From positions 53,501 to 117,500 of the forward strand of contig JAODUO010001327.1 in the NCBI GenBank assembly GCA_025642075.2: a stretch of 64,000 nucleotides of DNA, written 5' to 3'. The stretch's first letter is position 1; each line of letters opens with the position of its first letter. Source of the DNA: Ridgeia piscesae (lineage: Eukaryota; Annelida; Polychaeta; Sabellida; Siboglinidae). The notes under the pieces were generated by a model. That model saw nothing but the letters and a program-made list of their open reading frames with translations. It was not told the DNA's origin and did no database searches. The position numbers and the translations under genes are program-made. This document shows, one piece after another, positions 51,720 through 62,639 of this stretch.

Positions 51720-52560
51720 TAGGCTTTACGTATTTAGCACTGATCTCATGGTCCATTGCCCATGGTTACTAATGGAACTTCCTAGGTATGTACGGTCTTC
51801 AACAATTTCGATTAAGTTCTGACCAGTGAGGACGTTAGGTGTGTGATGGTCACCCGACAATATGTTCTTGGTCTTCCTGCTGGTGGTTGACAGACTTAGT
51901 CCTGCTGCTTCACCGGTGACATCCGCTATATCGTAGAGACCCGTGGTTGGACAACGCCGCAATATAATCTGCGCAGTGATGTTCTGACAGTTTGCTTCCT
52001 TCACACCAGTCGGTGCCTTGTCCTTTCGTCGCTCTGTTCAGTCGATGACTACAGCGAATAGTACTGGTGGGAGATTGCTACCTGACGGACGCCATAAGCA
52101 CTTGGAACCTGTCGCTGAAGCCATCCTCTGTGTGTACGCAGCAGCGGGAATGGACGGAGCTCAATTGCTCTGACTACCATATCTGGGATCCCGTATGAGA
52201 TTAATGCTCTCCCAACACAGGGTCTGTGAATGCTGTCGAATACCTTGTTGAAATCGATTAAAGTCATTGCAATGGGACCATGGAACTGTCGCCCGGTTCA
52301 GGACCATCTGGCAGCAGACTTTGCCATGAATAGACAACAAGGTCACCCCCGGCCAGTTGTCACAGTCAGCCTGATTCCCTTTCTTAGGGATACAGATGAC
52401 AGTTTGGTCTTTCCAGTCGTCAGGGAAAACTCTAGAATGCCACACCTAATTGAGCATCTGGCACATCCGCTGAACTCTCTCCTTGTAACGAGCTCTTAAC
52501 ATTTCGGCAGTGTTATCATCCATACCTGACGACGTGTTGTTTCTCCTTTTTAACATCACA
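51720..52560 (-). mobile_element. LINE reverse transcriptase remnant 1
   Basis: Minus-strand frames give ordered RT pieces. First comes VFPDDWKDQTVICIPKKGN with CDNWPGVTLLSIHGKV (52,440-52,340). LIDFNKVFDSIHR with LISYGIPDMVVRAIE follows (52,265-52,170), then a damaged catalytic region, then TTSRKTKN and EDRTYLGSSISNHG (51,920-51,760). It is broken by frameshifts, and both ends are missing. It is separate from the LINE to its right, because its motifs repeat those of that element. Confidence 0.85.
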
Positions 52561-53094
52561 CACTCCCGTCTTTTAGCAAACCAGCTGAAGCGATCTAAAC
52601 GGGTGTTTCCCTAAGTGCCGGACGTCAGAGATTAGGACATGGATAATGAACAGTGCGCCTGTCCATCTTATATAGTACTGTGCCGCTGATAGACCACAGA
52701 AGTATTACCTCTACCTTGAGCCCCCTACACCATCTCCAGGCCTTTGGTTTAGAATCACAGTTTTCCTTCTCCTAGACCAACTGTTTGCTAAGGCTTTGTT
52801 GGGACTAGCCAGGTTTGTAATCGGAGTTGTCTTTCTCCTAGATCCCTAGCACGTTAGCCTGGGGCCACAAGATACCCAGTATTCGTAGTGTACCACGAGA
52901 TGGTCATGCTAGAGTCTTGTATGTGGAGAGGCTATGTACCAGCAGGGGAGACTTACGCACTCGGCTCCCTTTTCGTTCACATGAGGGGGCTAGTTGGCAG
53001 TCGCAGCTGAACGCGAGAGTAGGCCCTATGTAGCGCATTTACTACAACTAGTCATTATACTACGACTCAAGACCTCAAACAGACATGTGTCACC
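52561..53094. other. Spacer between two LINE remnants, nothing recognised
   Basis: Unique sequence with no exon-like signal or repeat I can name. Confidence 0.45.
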
Positions 53095-55500
53095 ACCACA
53101 TGTTCAACTTCTTCGCCTTTTCCCAGTAGGTGGGGTCAGTGGCCCGAATTCTTGATTTCCAGAATGTTCTGACCTGGGCATCCTCCGGGGTGATCAGCAG
53201 TTCCTGCATGTCCCTCCGGACGCAATCCATCCATCTCCCTCTTGGTCCCCTCTTGGTCTTTTTCCTGTCGTTATCATGTCAACAACTGCTCTCAGTTCGT
53301 TGTTTTCTTCCTGCGTATGTCCATAACGTCGTAGTGTCATTCCTCTTACTTTCTCTGTTATGCTGATTTCTGATGTCCACACTCTTTACTTTGTCTCTCA
53401 GTATTATACCTTTAATTCTTCTCGACATCCTCATCTCTGTTTTCTCAAGAATCTGTCCCTCCTTCTTTCCAACTGTCCAACATTCTGCTCCATACAGAAG
53501 TACTGGTCTAATGACAGTCATGTAAAACTTGATCTTTAGCTCCTTGGCATTTTCTTGTCACTGATGACTCCGGATAGGTCTCTCCACTTTGCCCACGCTG
53601 CACTAACTCTTGCTCTTAGTGCTTCCTCTGATCCTTCTTCTTCATTGATGGTGACCTCTAAATATTTGATTTTTTTACCTGTCTGAAGCTTGTGCCTTAG
53701 CTGTCTTTGGTGTTTGCTTTTGTTCCTCTCCTGCTACTGACCATTATTTCCGTTTTCCCGGTGTTGACTTTTAGTCCCTTGCTCTCCATCCTAATCTGCC
53801 AACCAAGTCATCTCCTCTGCATCTCCTCCTCTGTGTCTGTTACTACTGCCAGATCGTCAGCAAACAGCAGTTCACGTGGGAACCCGCGTCTGAACTCTTC
53901 GCTGATGACATCTAGTACTGCGATAAACAGGAATGGGCTTAAACCTGATCCCTGGTGTAGGCCAACTTTGAAAGGAAACTCGTCAGTTCTGCCATGCGTG
54001 GTTTTCACTACTGTTGATGCTCCATGGTACGTTGCTTATAGTAGCCTCACTAGCTTCTCTGGGACCCCTCTCCTTCTCAGACACCAATACAGCAGATCCC
54101 TGGGCACCCTGTCATATGTTTTTTTCTAAATCTACGAAGAACAGATCCTCGAGCACTTCTAGGTGTTTTTCTTGTGGTTGTTGTATGATAAATACTGCAT
54201 CTGTTGTACCTTTCCCTGAATTAAATCCAAATTGCATGTTGTTGACTGTGATCAGTGTTCTGAGTCTGCGCTCTGGGATCTCCTCAAACATCTTCATCTC
54301 ATGTTCGAGCAGCTTAATCCCTCTAAAGTTCCTACATTCTAGTGGGTCCCCCTTTTGTTTGTATATGGGGACGATCTCACTTTTGTCCTACTCTTCTGGT
54401 ATGAGTTCCTCTTCCCAAACTCTCTTCAGTATTGCATGCATCATGTCCACTCCACTCTCCCCTAGGTGTTTGATAAGGTCTATCGGGAGGCCTGAGCATC
54501 CTGCAACTTTTCCCTTCTTCGTGCTCTCTATGGCTTTCTTCACCGCTTCCCTTGATATTTCCTGGACTGGTCCTTCTACTGCTGGTACTTCTCCGAGCTG
54601 TTCCCTGGCGTTTTCTACATTTAGTAGGTTGCTAAAATACTCTCTCCACCTCTCTTTGATATTTACCTCATCTGTTAGTATCTCCCCTATTTGGTCTTTA
54701 ATCACATTCACTTCCCCAATGTCTCTTCTTGATTTTGCCATTTGCTTTGCCACCTTGTAGATCATCCGCTCACCTTCCTCTGTTCCCATCTTGTCATACC
54801 ACTCTTTGTATGCCTCGTTTTTAGCTTTGGCTACTGCAGCTTTTGCCTCTCTCTTCATGTTCTTATACGCCTCCTTCAGTTCGTTTCCACCCTGCATCTG
54901 CCTTTTCTTGAATGCACCCTTTTTCCTTCTCAGGCTCTCATGCACCTCTTCATTCCACCACCAGGTCTCCCTCTCCAGGTGTTTCCCTCCTTTGGTGGCT
55001 CCATATATCTTTTCTGCTGCCACCATAACGACTTTCTGCATTAGTGTCTGCGTCCAGCTGGAATTCCTCTTCCATTTTGTCTCTGTATTCCGTCACTTTT
55101 TCTTTCTTCAGAGTCCAGATCTTAATCCTCTTTTCTCTGGTCCTTCTCCTATGTTTTCCTCTTGTGTCCTCATGATTCCACATAGCAGCCGATGCTGAGA
55201 TACAACCCCCTCTCCTGGTATTACCTTGCAGTCTCGCATTTCCTTCAGATCAGCTCTTCGCGTCATGATGAAATAAATTTGAGCTGTTCCCTCCACTCTT
55301 ATAGGTGATCAGATGCTCTTCCTTTTTGTTGAAGTCTATGCTCTCCATGCTTTCCAAGATTTTCTCCCCGTCTTTGTTCCTTTGGCCAGACCCTTTCCTT
55401 CCATGCACTCTTTGAAAAACACCTGGATTTTTTCCCACATGTCCATCTAGGTCAGCTCCTACTACAATCTTCTCTGTTCTCAGCACCACCTTTTCAACAA
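53095..55500 (-). mobile_element. LINE (endonuclease plus reverse transcriptase), 5'-truncated, decayed
   Basis: Read on the minus strand, 55,489-55,250 holds the end of the endonuclease (VVGADLDGHVGKNPG, then QRVHGRKGSGQRNKDG). It is followed by DCKVIPGEGVVSQHRLL. The linker and RT start (55,041-54,388) read ETWWWNEEVHESLRRKK, then KERWREYFSNLLN, then KGKVAGCSGLPIDLIKHLG. FNSGKGTTDAVFIIQQ is near 54,230, and LLFADDLAVVTD (the catalytic F-A-D-D) near 53,870-53,838. LLYGAECWTVGKKE is at 53,490, and a final GWIASGGTCRN-type tail near 53,200. Stops and frameshifts are present. The motif order fits RTE-like elements. Confidence 0.9.
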
Positions 55501-55710
55501 GTCAGAAAATAGCACAAAATTGCGTAAAGAAAGGCAGTGTATCATGCTCAGGTCAAAACATTCTTAAACAACCACACAACAAATTGCTAGTACGTTTATA
55601 TAAATTTGAAGAAAAAAATACTACAGGAAGGTAACGTGCGAATGTTGCAGCCTCGTTTTCAATGTGACGTAACATTGCTATCGCGTCTACCAGCGTCGCT
55701 GTAGCGTTTA

Positions 55711-56131
55711 AGCCCGGCGCACACGAGAGCTATCAGCTGAGCTAAAGACCGGCGCACATGAGAGCTATCAGCTGAGCTAAAGCCCGGCGCACACGAGAGC
55801 TATCAGCTGAGCTAAAGACCGGCGCACACGAGAGCTATCAGCTGAGCTAAAGCCCGGCGCACACGAGAGCTATCAGCTGAGCTAAAGCCCGGCGCACACG
55901 AGAGCTATCAGCTGAGCTAAAGCCCGGCGCATATGAGAGCTATCAGCTGAGCTAAAGCCCGGCGCACATGAGAGCTATCAGCTGAGCTAAAGCCCGGCGC
56001 ACATGAGAGCTATCAGCTGAGCTAAAGCCCGGCGCACATGAGAGCTATCAGCTGAGCTAAAGCCCGGCGCACACGAGAGCTATCAGCTGAGCTAAAGCCC
56101 GGCGCACACGATAGAGCTCTATCAGCTGAGC
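55711..56131. repeat. 35-bp tandem repeat, about 12 copies
   Basis: The unit reads AGCCCGGCGCACACGAGAGC then TATCAGCTGAGCTAA. Copies differ at ACACGAG, ACATGAG or ATATGAG and at AAGCCC or AAGACC. The last unit merges into a palindrome at 56,114-56,169. Confidence 0.95.
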
Positions 56132-56169
56132 CAACTGGCACGCGTGCCTGTTGGCTCAGCTGATAGCTC
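56114..56169. repeat. Palindrome closing the 35-bp array
   Basis: ATCAGCTGAGCCAAC (56,121-56,135) is exactly reversed by GTTGGCTCAGCTGAT (56,150-56,164). The loop contains its own perfect palindrome GGCACGCGTGCC. Only one copy of the opposite orientation exists. Confidence 0.88.
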
Positions 56170-56424
56170 ACGCCGCGTTTCAACGCACACGGTGAGAAAG
56201 ATGCTGAGCTAACCGCTTCATATCAAGTGAATTATCCATCACGTCGTCTGGTAGCCCAGCAAATTACGTCAAAACTGTCAGAAAAACACGTGGAATAATC
56301 AGACATTCCAACGAATGTTTTCTTAAAATTGTGTTTCTTTACGACAAAAACAACTCACAATTGTGAAAGTTACAACTGCAGGATTGTTTGATTTATGAGA
56401 TGTCATGCAACAGTTATAATGTGG

Positions 56425-56573
<149 letters not shown>

Positions 56574-56579
56574 CATTAT

Positions 56580-56875
56580 AACGTAGATGCTTACAGAAAA
56601 TATGAATCTTAAGTTATCAGCCAGCGTCATCGCCATCGTCACTTCCGGCAACCTCCCCAAGCAACTCTAGCTGTTAAACTAACCTCGATTACCCAATCTC
56701 CGTGAGGTGGCAGCACTGTTCAAGCCCCTCAACACCGCCTGGTTAATTTATGAGTTGCCGATGTGACCGCAAAGTGACCAGATGGTCTTCCCAGCGAAGT
56801 TACGCAGCCGAGCGACAGTCCTTAAGCGAGACTTGCTGTTAAACCAGAGTCATATTTTCTGTAAGCATCTACGTT
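56580..56875. mobile_element. MITE-like element with 26-bp terminal inverted repeats
   Basis: AACGTAGATGCTTACAGAAA plus ATATGA at 56,580-56,605 is exactly inverted at 56,850-56,875. The interior (about 244 bp) has no open frame of interest. It contains the dispersed GTGCTGCCAC core seen at 12.5 and 12.8 kb. Confidence 0.85.
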
Positions 56876-57339
56876 TTGTGGTTAAATTAACTATACTAAA
56901 ACCATGGGCATAAAACTCGCATGTATCTGGATTGCCTGATCCAGTACTCGTGATTCGTGTGTCACTGTGCCGCAGCAAGCCAGCAGCATTAGCGCGCCGT
57001 TTTCATGTTGATGATGCTTCCTAGCGAACTCAAATTAGTATCCTATGAACTGAATAGCAACGGTAGGTGTGTGGCTACAAAGATCTTTCACGTGCTGCAT
57101 CGACAGAGAACGGGACAAGACACAGACGATGAATGGCGAAAGTGGGCTGTTGGTCTACTATAGGACTGCTGTGTGAAGATAAACGCGAAATCATACACAT
57201 AGTGAGGCGCATGTCTCGGGATAGGCTCATCTTTACACAGTATCCTATTGTTGTGTTTTCTTTCGCGACTGCGGACTACAACGTAATATAGGTGTCGGAA
57301 CCTGGGAATGGACCGAGTTCCTTCTATCAGTTGACGTGG

Positions 57340-57960
57340 GGGCATCATGCAGCCCTAGTACCTCGGTCGTGTTTGGACGAATGCCCCAGCATGCATGTTT
57401 CCAGATATGTCTGCCTTGCGCCATCAACTGGCAGATGATCATCTGGCAGATGGCACCCTTCCAATACTCGTCTCGTCGGTCTTCTTCTAGATCGTTTCCG
57501 TTCGTAATGTGTCCGTGTGGTGGTGGTCCACGTATTCTGCTGCCTTGCCCAAGTCCACTTCCGTCTTCTGACGTGTTCGATTACTTCTATGACCATTGTC
57601 TTTCCTACCCATGTGTTTGTTGTTCTGTCCTGGGCGGTATGTGATGTTAACATATTTCTTTCCGTGTTATGTTTATGCGGCTGCCAGCTTGTTCTTTGCC
57701 AGATGGCCGAGTGTCCATGTTTTCCAGCCGTGCGTTATGTAAATGTGTCTCTTCAAGCAGATTCCAATGTTACCCTTGAAGGTGTCGCGGCCAGTGCTTG
57801 GTGCACGATGTCCACCCGTGAGTCTTCTCTCAACCTCCTCCTTGTCTTGGTCGTTGTCTCTGGTGCTGTGTCGTTGCCCCGTGTAGACGTAGTTCTAGCT
57901 TTCAACGTTCTCTATCTGAGTGGTGTTAACATTATTATATTGGTTTGTCGTTTCCCATCA
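57340..57960 (-). mobile_element. LINE polyprotein C-terminal fragment
   Basis: Minus-strand translation gives TNTWVGKTMVIEVIEHVRRR then KWTWARQ, followed by HYERKRSRRRPTRRVLEG and a GARQTYLETCML block. V-I-E-H-V-R-R-R-K-W-T-W-A, a Trp/Arg stretch, then R-G-R-P-x-R-R-W is the standard tail of RTE/CR1-like reverse transcriptase polyproteins. The R-W is damaged here. Frameshifts upstream leave remnants of the preceding domain to about 57,960. Confidence 0.82.
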
Positions 57961-57977
57961 TCACCTTTGTCTTCGAC

Positions 57978-58102
57978 GCGGCGCGGCGCGGCGCGGCGCG
58001 GCGCGGCGCGGCGCGCGGCAGCCGCGGCGCGGCGCGGCGCGGCGCGGCGCGGCGCGGCCGGCGCGCGCGGCGCGGCGCGCGCGGCCGCGCGGCGCGGCGT
58101 GG
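57978..58102. repeat. (GGCGC)n G+C-only microsatellite
   Basis: About 125 bp are almost entirely G and C, mostly GCGCG/GGCGC pentamers with a few slips. It adjoins the LINE fragment. The Arg/Ala frames in it are repeat translations. Confidence 0.95.
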
Positions 58103-58109
58103 AAACTCC

Positions 58110-58865
58110 GAATCAGCCCCACTCAATAAAAATTTCGTTCAGTCGCCGATGCGTAACATAACATATTTTTATAAGAATTTGTTTACACCTGAGTCTTAAA
58201 TTTGTGAGAAAATAATATTGCGACATGAAGATGACACATCTCAACACAGGTAAGTATAGGCATTTCAGAGAGATGACGTTAACTATGAATCCGGCGAGGG
58301 TGCTGACTACAGATGACAACACTCCAACGCCACTGATGTATGGCGATGACTATGAAATGCGGTGATTTTATTGTTGTTTTCATATTTCGAGGATAACATT
58401 CCATAGTTTGGTTCGCTGCCTTGAAAGCAATGCTGGTCTTTGTAAAGTACAAATGGTACGTCAGGTCGTCTAGTAATTCCAGTATGCGATTTATATCATA
58501 ATATTTTTATTGCACTTTGATCCTGATGTTAGAGGCATAGCCTTCGGAACTGGGTGGAGCTTGGGGACTGAGAAGCCGAGTCCCCCATGTTAAGAGAGAG
58601 GACTCAACCCCAATACCGAGTGATATGTTTTAGTGAAAAAAATTAGCGATCACCAATTCAATTGATATCTCGATGTAACATATAACTAGCTTTTACTATT
58701 TCGAGAAAACATAAGCTATTCCTGCCGTGAAAATGTGCAACAACATACATAGAACCTTTGTTTGTACATGCAAAAATATTAAGAATGTAATCGCGGTATT
58801 TCCCCCGTCTTTCGCCGATGTCTTGTCCGATCGAACCAAGAACCGGCAGCTTCTGAAGAAGCTGC
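58110..58865. other. Intergenic, nothing recognised
   Basis: No exon or repeat was supported, apart from a short hairpin GGCAGCTTCTGAAGAAGCTGCC at about 58,848-58,869 at the right end. Confidence 0.45.
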
Positions 58866-59635
<770 letters not shown>

Positions 59636-59689
59636 TGTTACAGAATATGGACCCCCTATAAATAATGGACCCCGGGTTGTGTTGTTGAT

Positions 59690-60180
59690 ATAATTTATTC
59701 CTGGTGTAACTTAGAAACTGAGCCATACCTGTGTTCCAATGGAGTTGAAATTTAGCGTCTCATACAAGCTCTTAGTAGTTTGTGTGAGCACTGTTGAAAG
59801 GGAGACTGATCAGTTAACTCAAAGTTTCAAAACTTGAACTGGTCTTACATGAAATATTAATACACTTTTTTCTTCGTGTATTGTATTTTGTTGAGTTGCG
59901 AAATGAATGAATGATTAAACATTACTCTTAGTTATATTTATGCAACCATATCACAATACGTAACACTTCACATATTTTAGCAGTGGATAGGATTCACAGT
60001 ATTCGCAGTCAAAGATGATTGGCATTTTAATGGCAGTGGTGGCTTATATGTCAAATTTATCAAAACTGTTTAAAAAAAAGTGTTATAAATGATGGCTGTG
60101 ATGTGATATTCTAGTTACAATCTATGAACTGCATTATACTGTTTTACCAATTTGTTCAGCTTTTTAAAAGAAGTTCAAAT
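59690..60180. other. Intergenic, nothing recognised
   Basis: AT-rich unique sequence with no supported feature. Confidence 0.45.

Positions 60181-60183
<3 letters not shown>

Positions 60184-60232
<49 letters not shown>
60184..60232. repeat. (TA)n microsatellite
   Basis: About 50 bp of pure TA. Confidence 0.96.
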
Positions 60233-60238
<6 letters not shown>

Positions 60239-60649
60239 TGCATATAATTAAATAGGACCGCGAGTCCATTTTCTATGGGGGTCCATATTCTATCTGACCT
60301 TTCGATGTAAACTTGTCCCGCCCCCCAGCGAGAGCCGGGAGACGTGTTTTAAATACGGACCGCACTGACGACGGAACGCGTTATTTGGGCTGTTACATCA
60401 ATATTTCTAGCATAACGTTTGGTATAATACTCGTTTCATTGTATGGCTGTTTAACTAACTTTGCCAGACGGGTGTGTGTACTAGGGGCGTTGCGGTAGGC
60501 TCCTGTGCGAGTTACACTCCTTTTGCTGTGAAACCTTTTTCGTAATAAAGTGAAAATGTTGATCATAAATGCGTTCACGGTAAAACTAAACTAGTCTAAA
60601 ACGTAAGTTAAAAGGTAAGTTATATCACTGACAATCCTGTTCAATCAGA

Positions 60650-60905
60650 CACCATCTCAACTTCTCTGGCAAGCATCCCGCCACATTCCAATTAATGCAC
60701 GAAGGCTGCTCCTACAAATATCCACTACTGTCTATCGGCAGGTACTCGTTCATACAGCTGAGTGAACTGGAGCAATGTAGAGTGAGAAAAACATGCCCAA
60801 GGTTTAACACTGCAGCACAGCATTCGAACACGGGGTCTCTTAGTCGAGAGTCCGAAGCTCTACCCCCGAATCTCTGCGCTCTGCACACACTCAGTCTGAA
60901 TGTTG
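60650..60905. mobile_element. Dispersed repeat copy (pair of 33,610-33,890)
   Basis: It contains the ordered blocks CCAATTAATGCA, CAAATATCCAC, CAGGTACTCGTTCATACAGC, GAGTGAACTGGAGCAATGTA, CATGCCCAAGGTTTAACAC and GAACACGGGGTCTCTTAG. Similar blocks recur in the same order at 33.6 kb. It is probably SINE-like. Confidence 0.65.
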
Positions 60906-60929
60906 TTGGCGTACATCGCCGGTGACGTT

Positions 60930-61660
60930 AATGAAGATAACAAGAGAGGAGAGTTTGTTGCGACTTAGGAGGAAATGCACTTACAATGTCTTCAAGGTCA
61001 CGCAGTCACATAACGTGATGCTTACTATGACTGTTTCACGAACAGAAATAATAGTTAGTAATGTGAATATGGATCTTTATTAAATGATTAATCCGCCAAA
61101 TCCTACACAATGTTGCACAATGTCTCAGTTTATTTATAAGCGTTATGGCGAAAGCAAGTCTACTGTGCCGACACACCCCGCTGCACTTGTATGCTCGGTA
61201 TCCTGTGGTGACCCGTCAAACGACCTGGACGTCTGCTAATTACGGCTTATGTACAAGAAGACGTCAACAAAACAAGCCTAGTGCTGGCTGATGTGCGGCC
61301 ACGCGTGACGAAAATTGCATAATGGCCTGGACGAACTAGTCTGCGGGTGAAATCAACGCGGATACTTGTGTCGCCAACTCAACAACAACCGTGACCTCCG
61401 CTTGCCCCAGTCTTCTCACTACTTCGGAATCATTAGTGTGCCATGTCTTAATACGCTGTTTTCCGTTTTTGTTTTTGCAACTTAATTTCCGCCGACAAAG
61501 TAAATCATCCGCTCAACAAACATATTTTCAACAGCTACACGTAGACGCTAGATTATATAGAGAGAGAGAAAAAACAATCTGATATTAGCGGTTGCTTCAC
61601 AGTGCATATATTTCAACGCCGAAGAACAATGCTGTTAACATTATTAAAGATTTCGCTTTA
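60930..61660. other. Intergenic, nothing recognised
   Basis: There are short open frames only, with no domain or splice-supported exon. Confidence 0.4.
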
Positions 61661-61694
61661 ATCACAACAGAAAAAATATAGTGTGTGTATGATG

Positions 61695-61697
<3 letters not shown>

Positions 61698-61748
<51 letters not shown>
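61698..61748. repeat. (TA)n microsatellite
   Basis: About 50 bp of pure TA. Confidence 0.96.
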
Positions 61749-61750
<2 letters not shown>

Positions 61751-61959
61751 AACTTTGCGGAAAACACGGTAAAAATAAGGCTTGATAAACATTACGTCTC
61801 GAAATGTAGTCGTTTTGGTTTCGCAGTAACTTCCCTGCCAGACTACTAAAGTTTGCATTTATAGATTCGTTGATACGTTTCCAAGGCGCCCCCCCTTCCT
61901 TTGAGCTCACAGAGTGAACTCTAATTGTGCAAACTGCTGAGCGACAATACCCAAGCACG

Positions 61960-62030
61960 TTCCAAGGCCGAAGCGATACGCTCCAATGCTGAAGCGACAC
62001 GCTCCAGCGCCGAAGCGACACGCTCTGTTG
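61960..62030. repeat. Short 18/19-bp tandem repeat, about 4 copies
   Basis: GCCGAAGCGACACGCTCCA-type units occur about four times. On the + strand they read (A/S)EA-I/T-RS-type repeats inside an open frame at 61,925-62,167. A GTAAGG donor-like site lies at 62,109. I cannot tell whether this is an exon. Confidence 0.6.
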
Positions 62031-62639
62031 CCGCGCTGCAGCGGTTGTGGAGACCCGCAACTCATTCCTGGCTTTCTTCTGCGGGGAGGACACCTTCAGC
62101 CGCTCACGGTAAGGTTCTACAGGTTTCCCTGGTCAATGCAGCGTGTCGTTTTGACGTTTCGTACTGAGTCCCCTCACGCGTTTATATATAAGCAGCTAAT
62201 GTGACTCAGGCGTAAATAACAAACATAGTGTGTTTGAATTAGCATTAATTTAAGATGAAACAGGCTTTATTTTACAGTTGTTTGCATTATGTTTGCATGT
62301 ACACATCTCAACTATTATATATTGAATTTAAAGAGTTTTTGTTATTCTAAATAGTAAACAAAATACTATGTAGACTGTAGACAAACACGCACGCACGCCC
62401 ACATAACTCATTTGTTCTTAAATTGAGGGCCAACTTCTCCGTTACGTTTTAATAAGGCTCCATTTGTGTGCCTGCGTCTACAGCGTTTCGACACAAAGTG
62501 CATTAGTGGACAAATAAATTGCCCCTCATAGTTAATTACGTCGACGCCAAACATTAATATCACATGAAACTTATGAGTTACTCGAACGTCAGTGCCGCCG
62601 CCAAGAAAGTGTTGACCAGGACAGCGCCAGGAGTGCGAC

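Noticed and set aside
53707..55198. Several Ser/Leu-rich + strand frames of 100-250 codons
   Set aside because: They are antisense shadows of the minus-strand LINE endonuclease-RT.
57517..58161. 214-codon hydrophobic + strand frame as a membrane protein
   Set aside because: It is the antisense of a LINE polyprotein fragment, followed by the GGCGC microsatellite.
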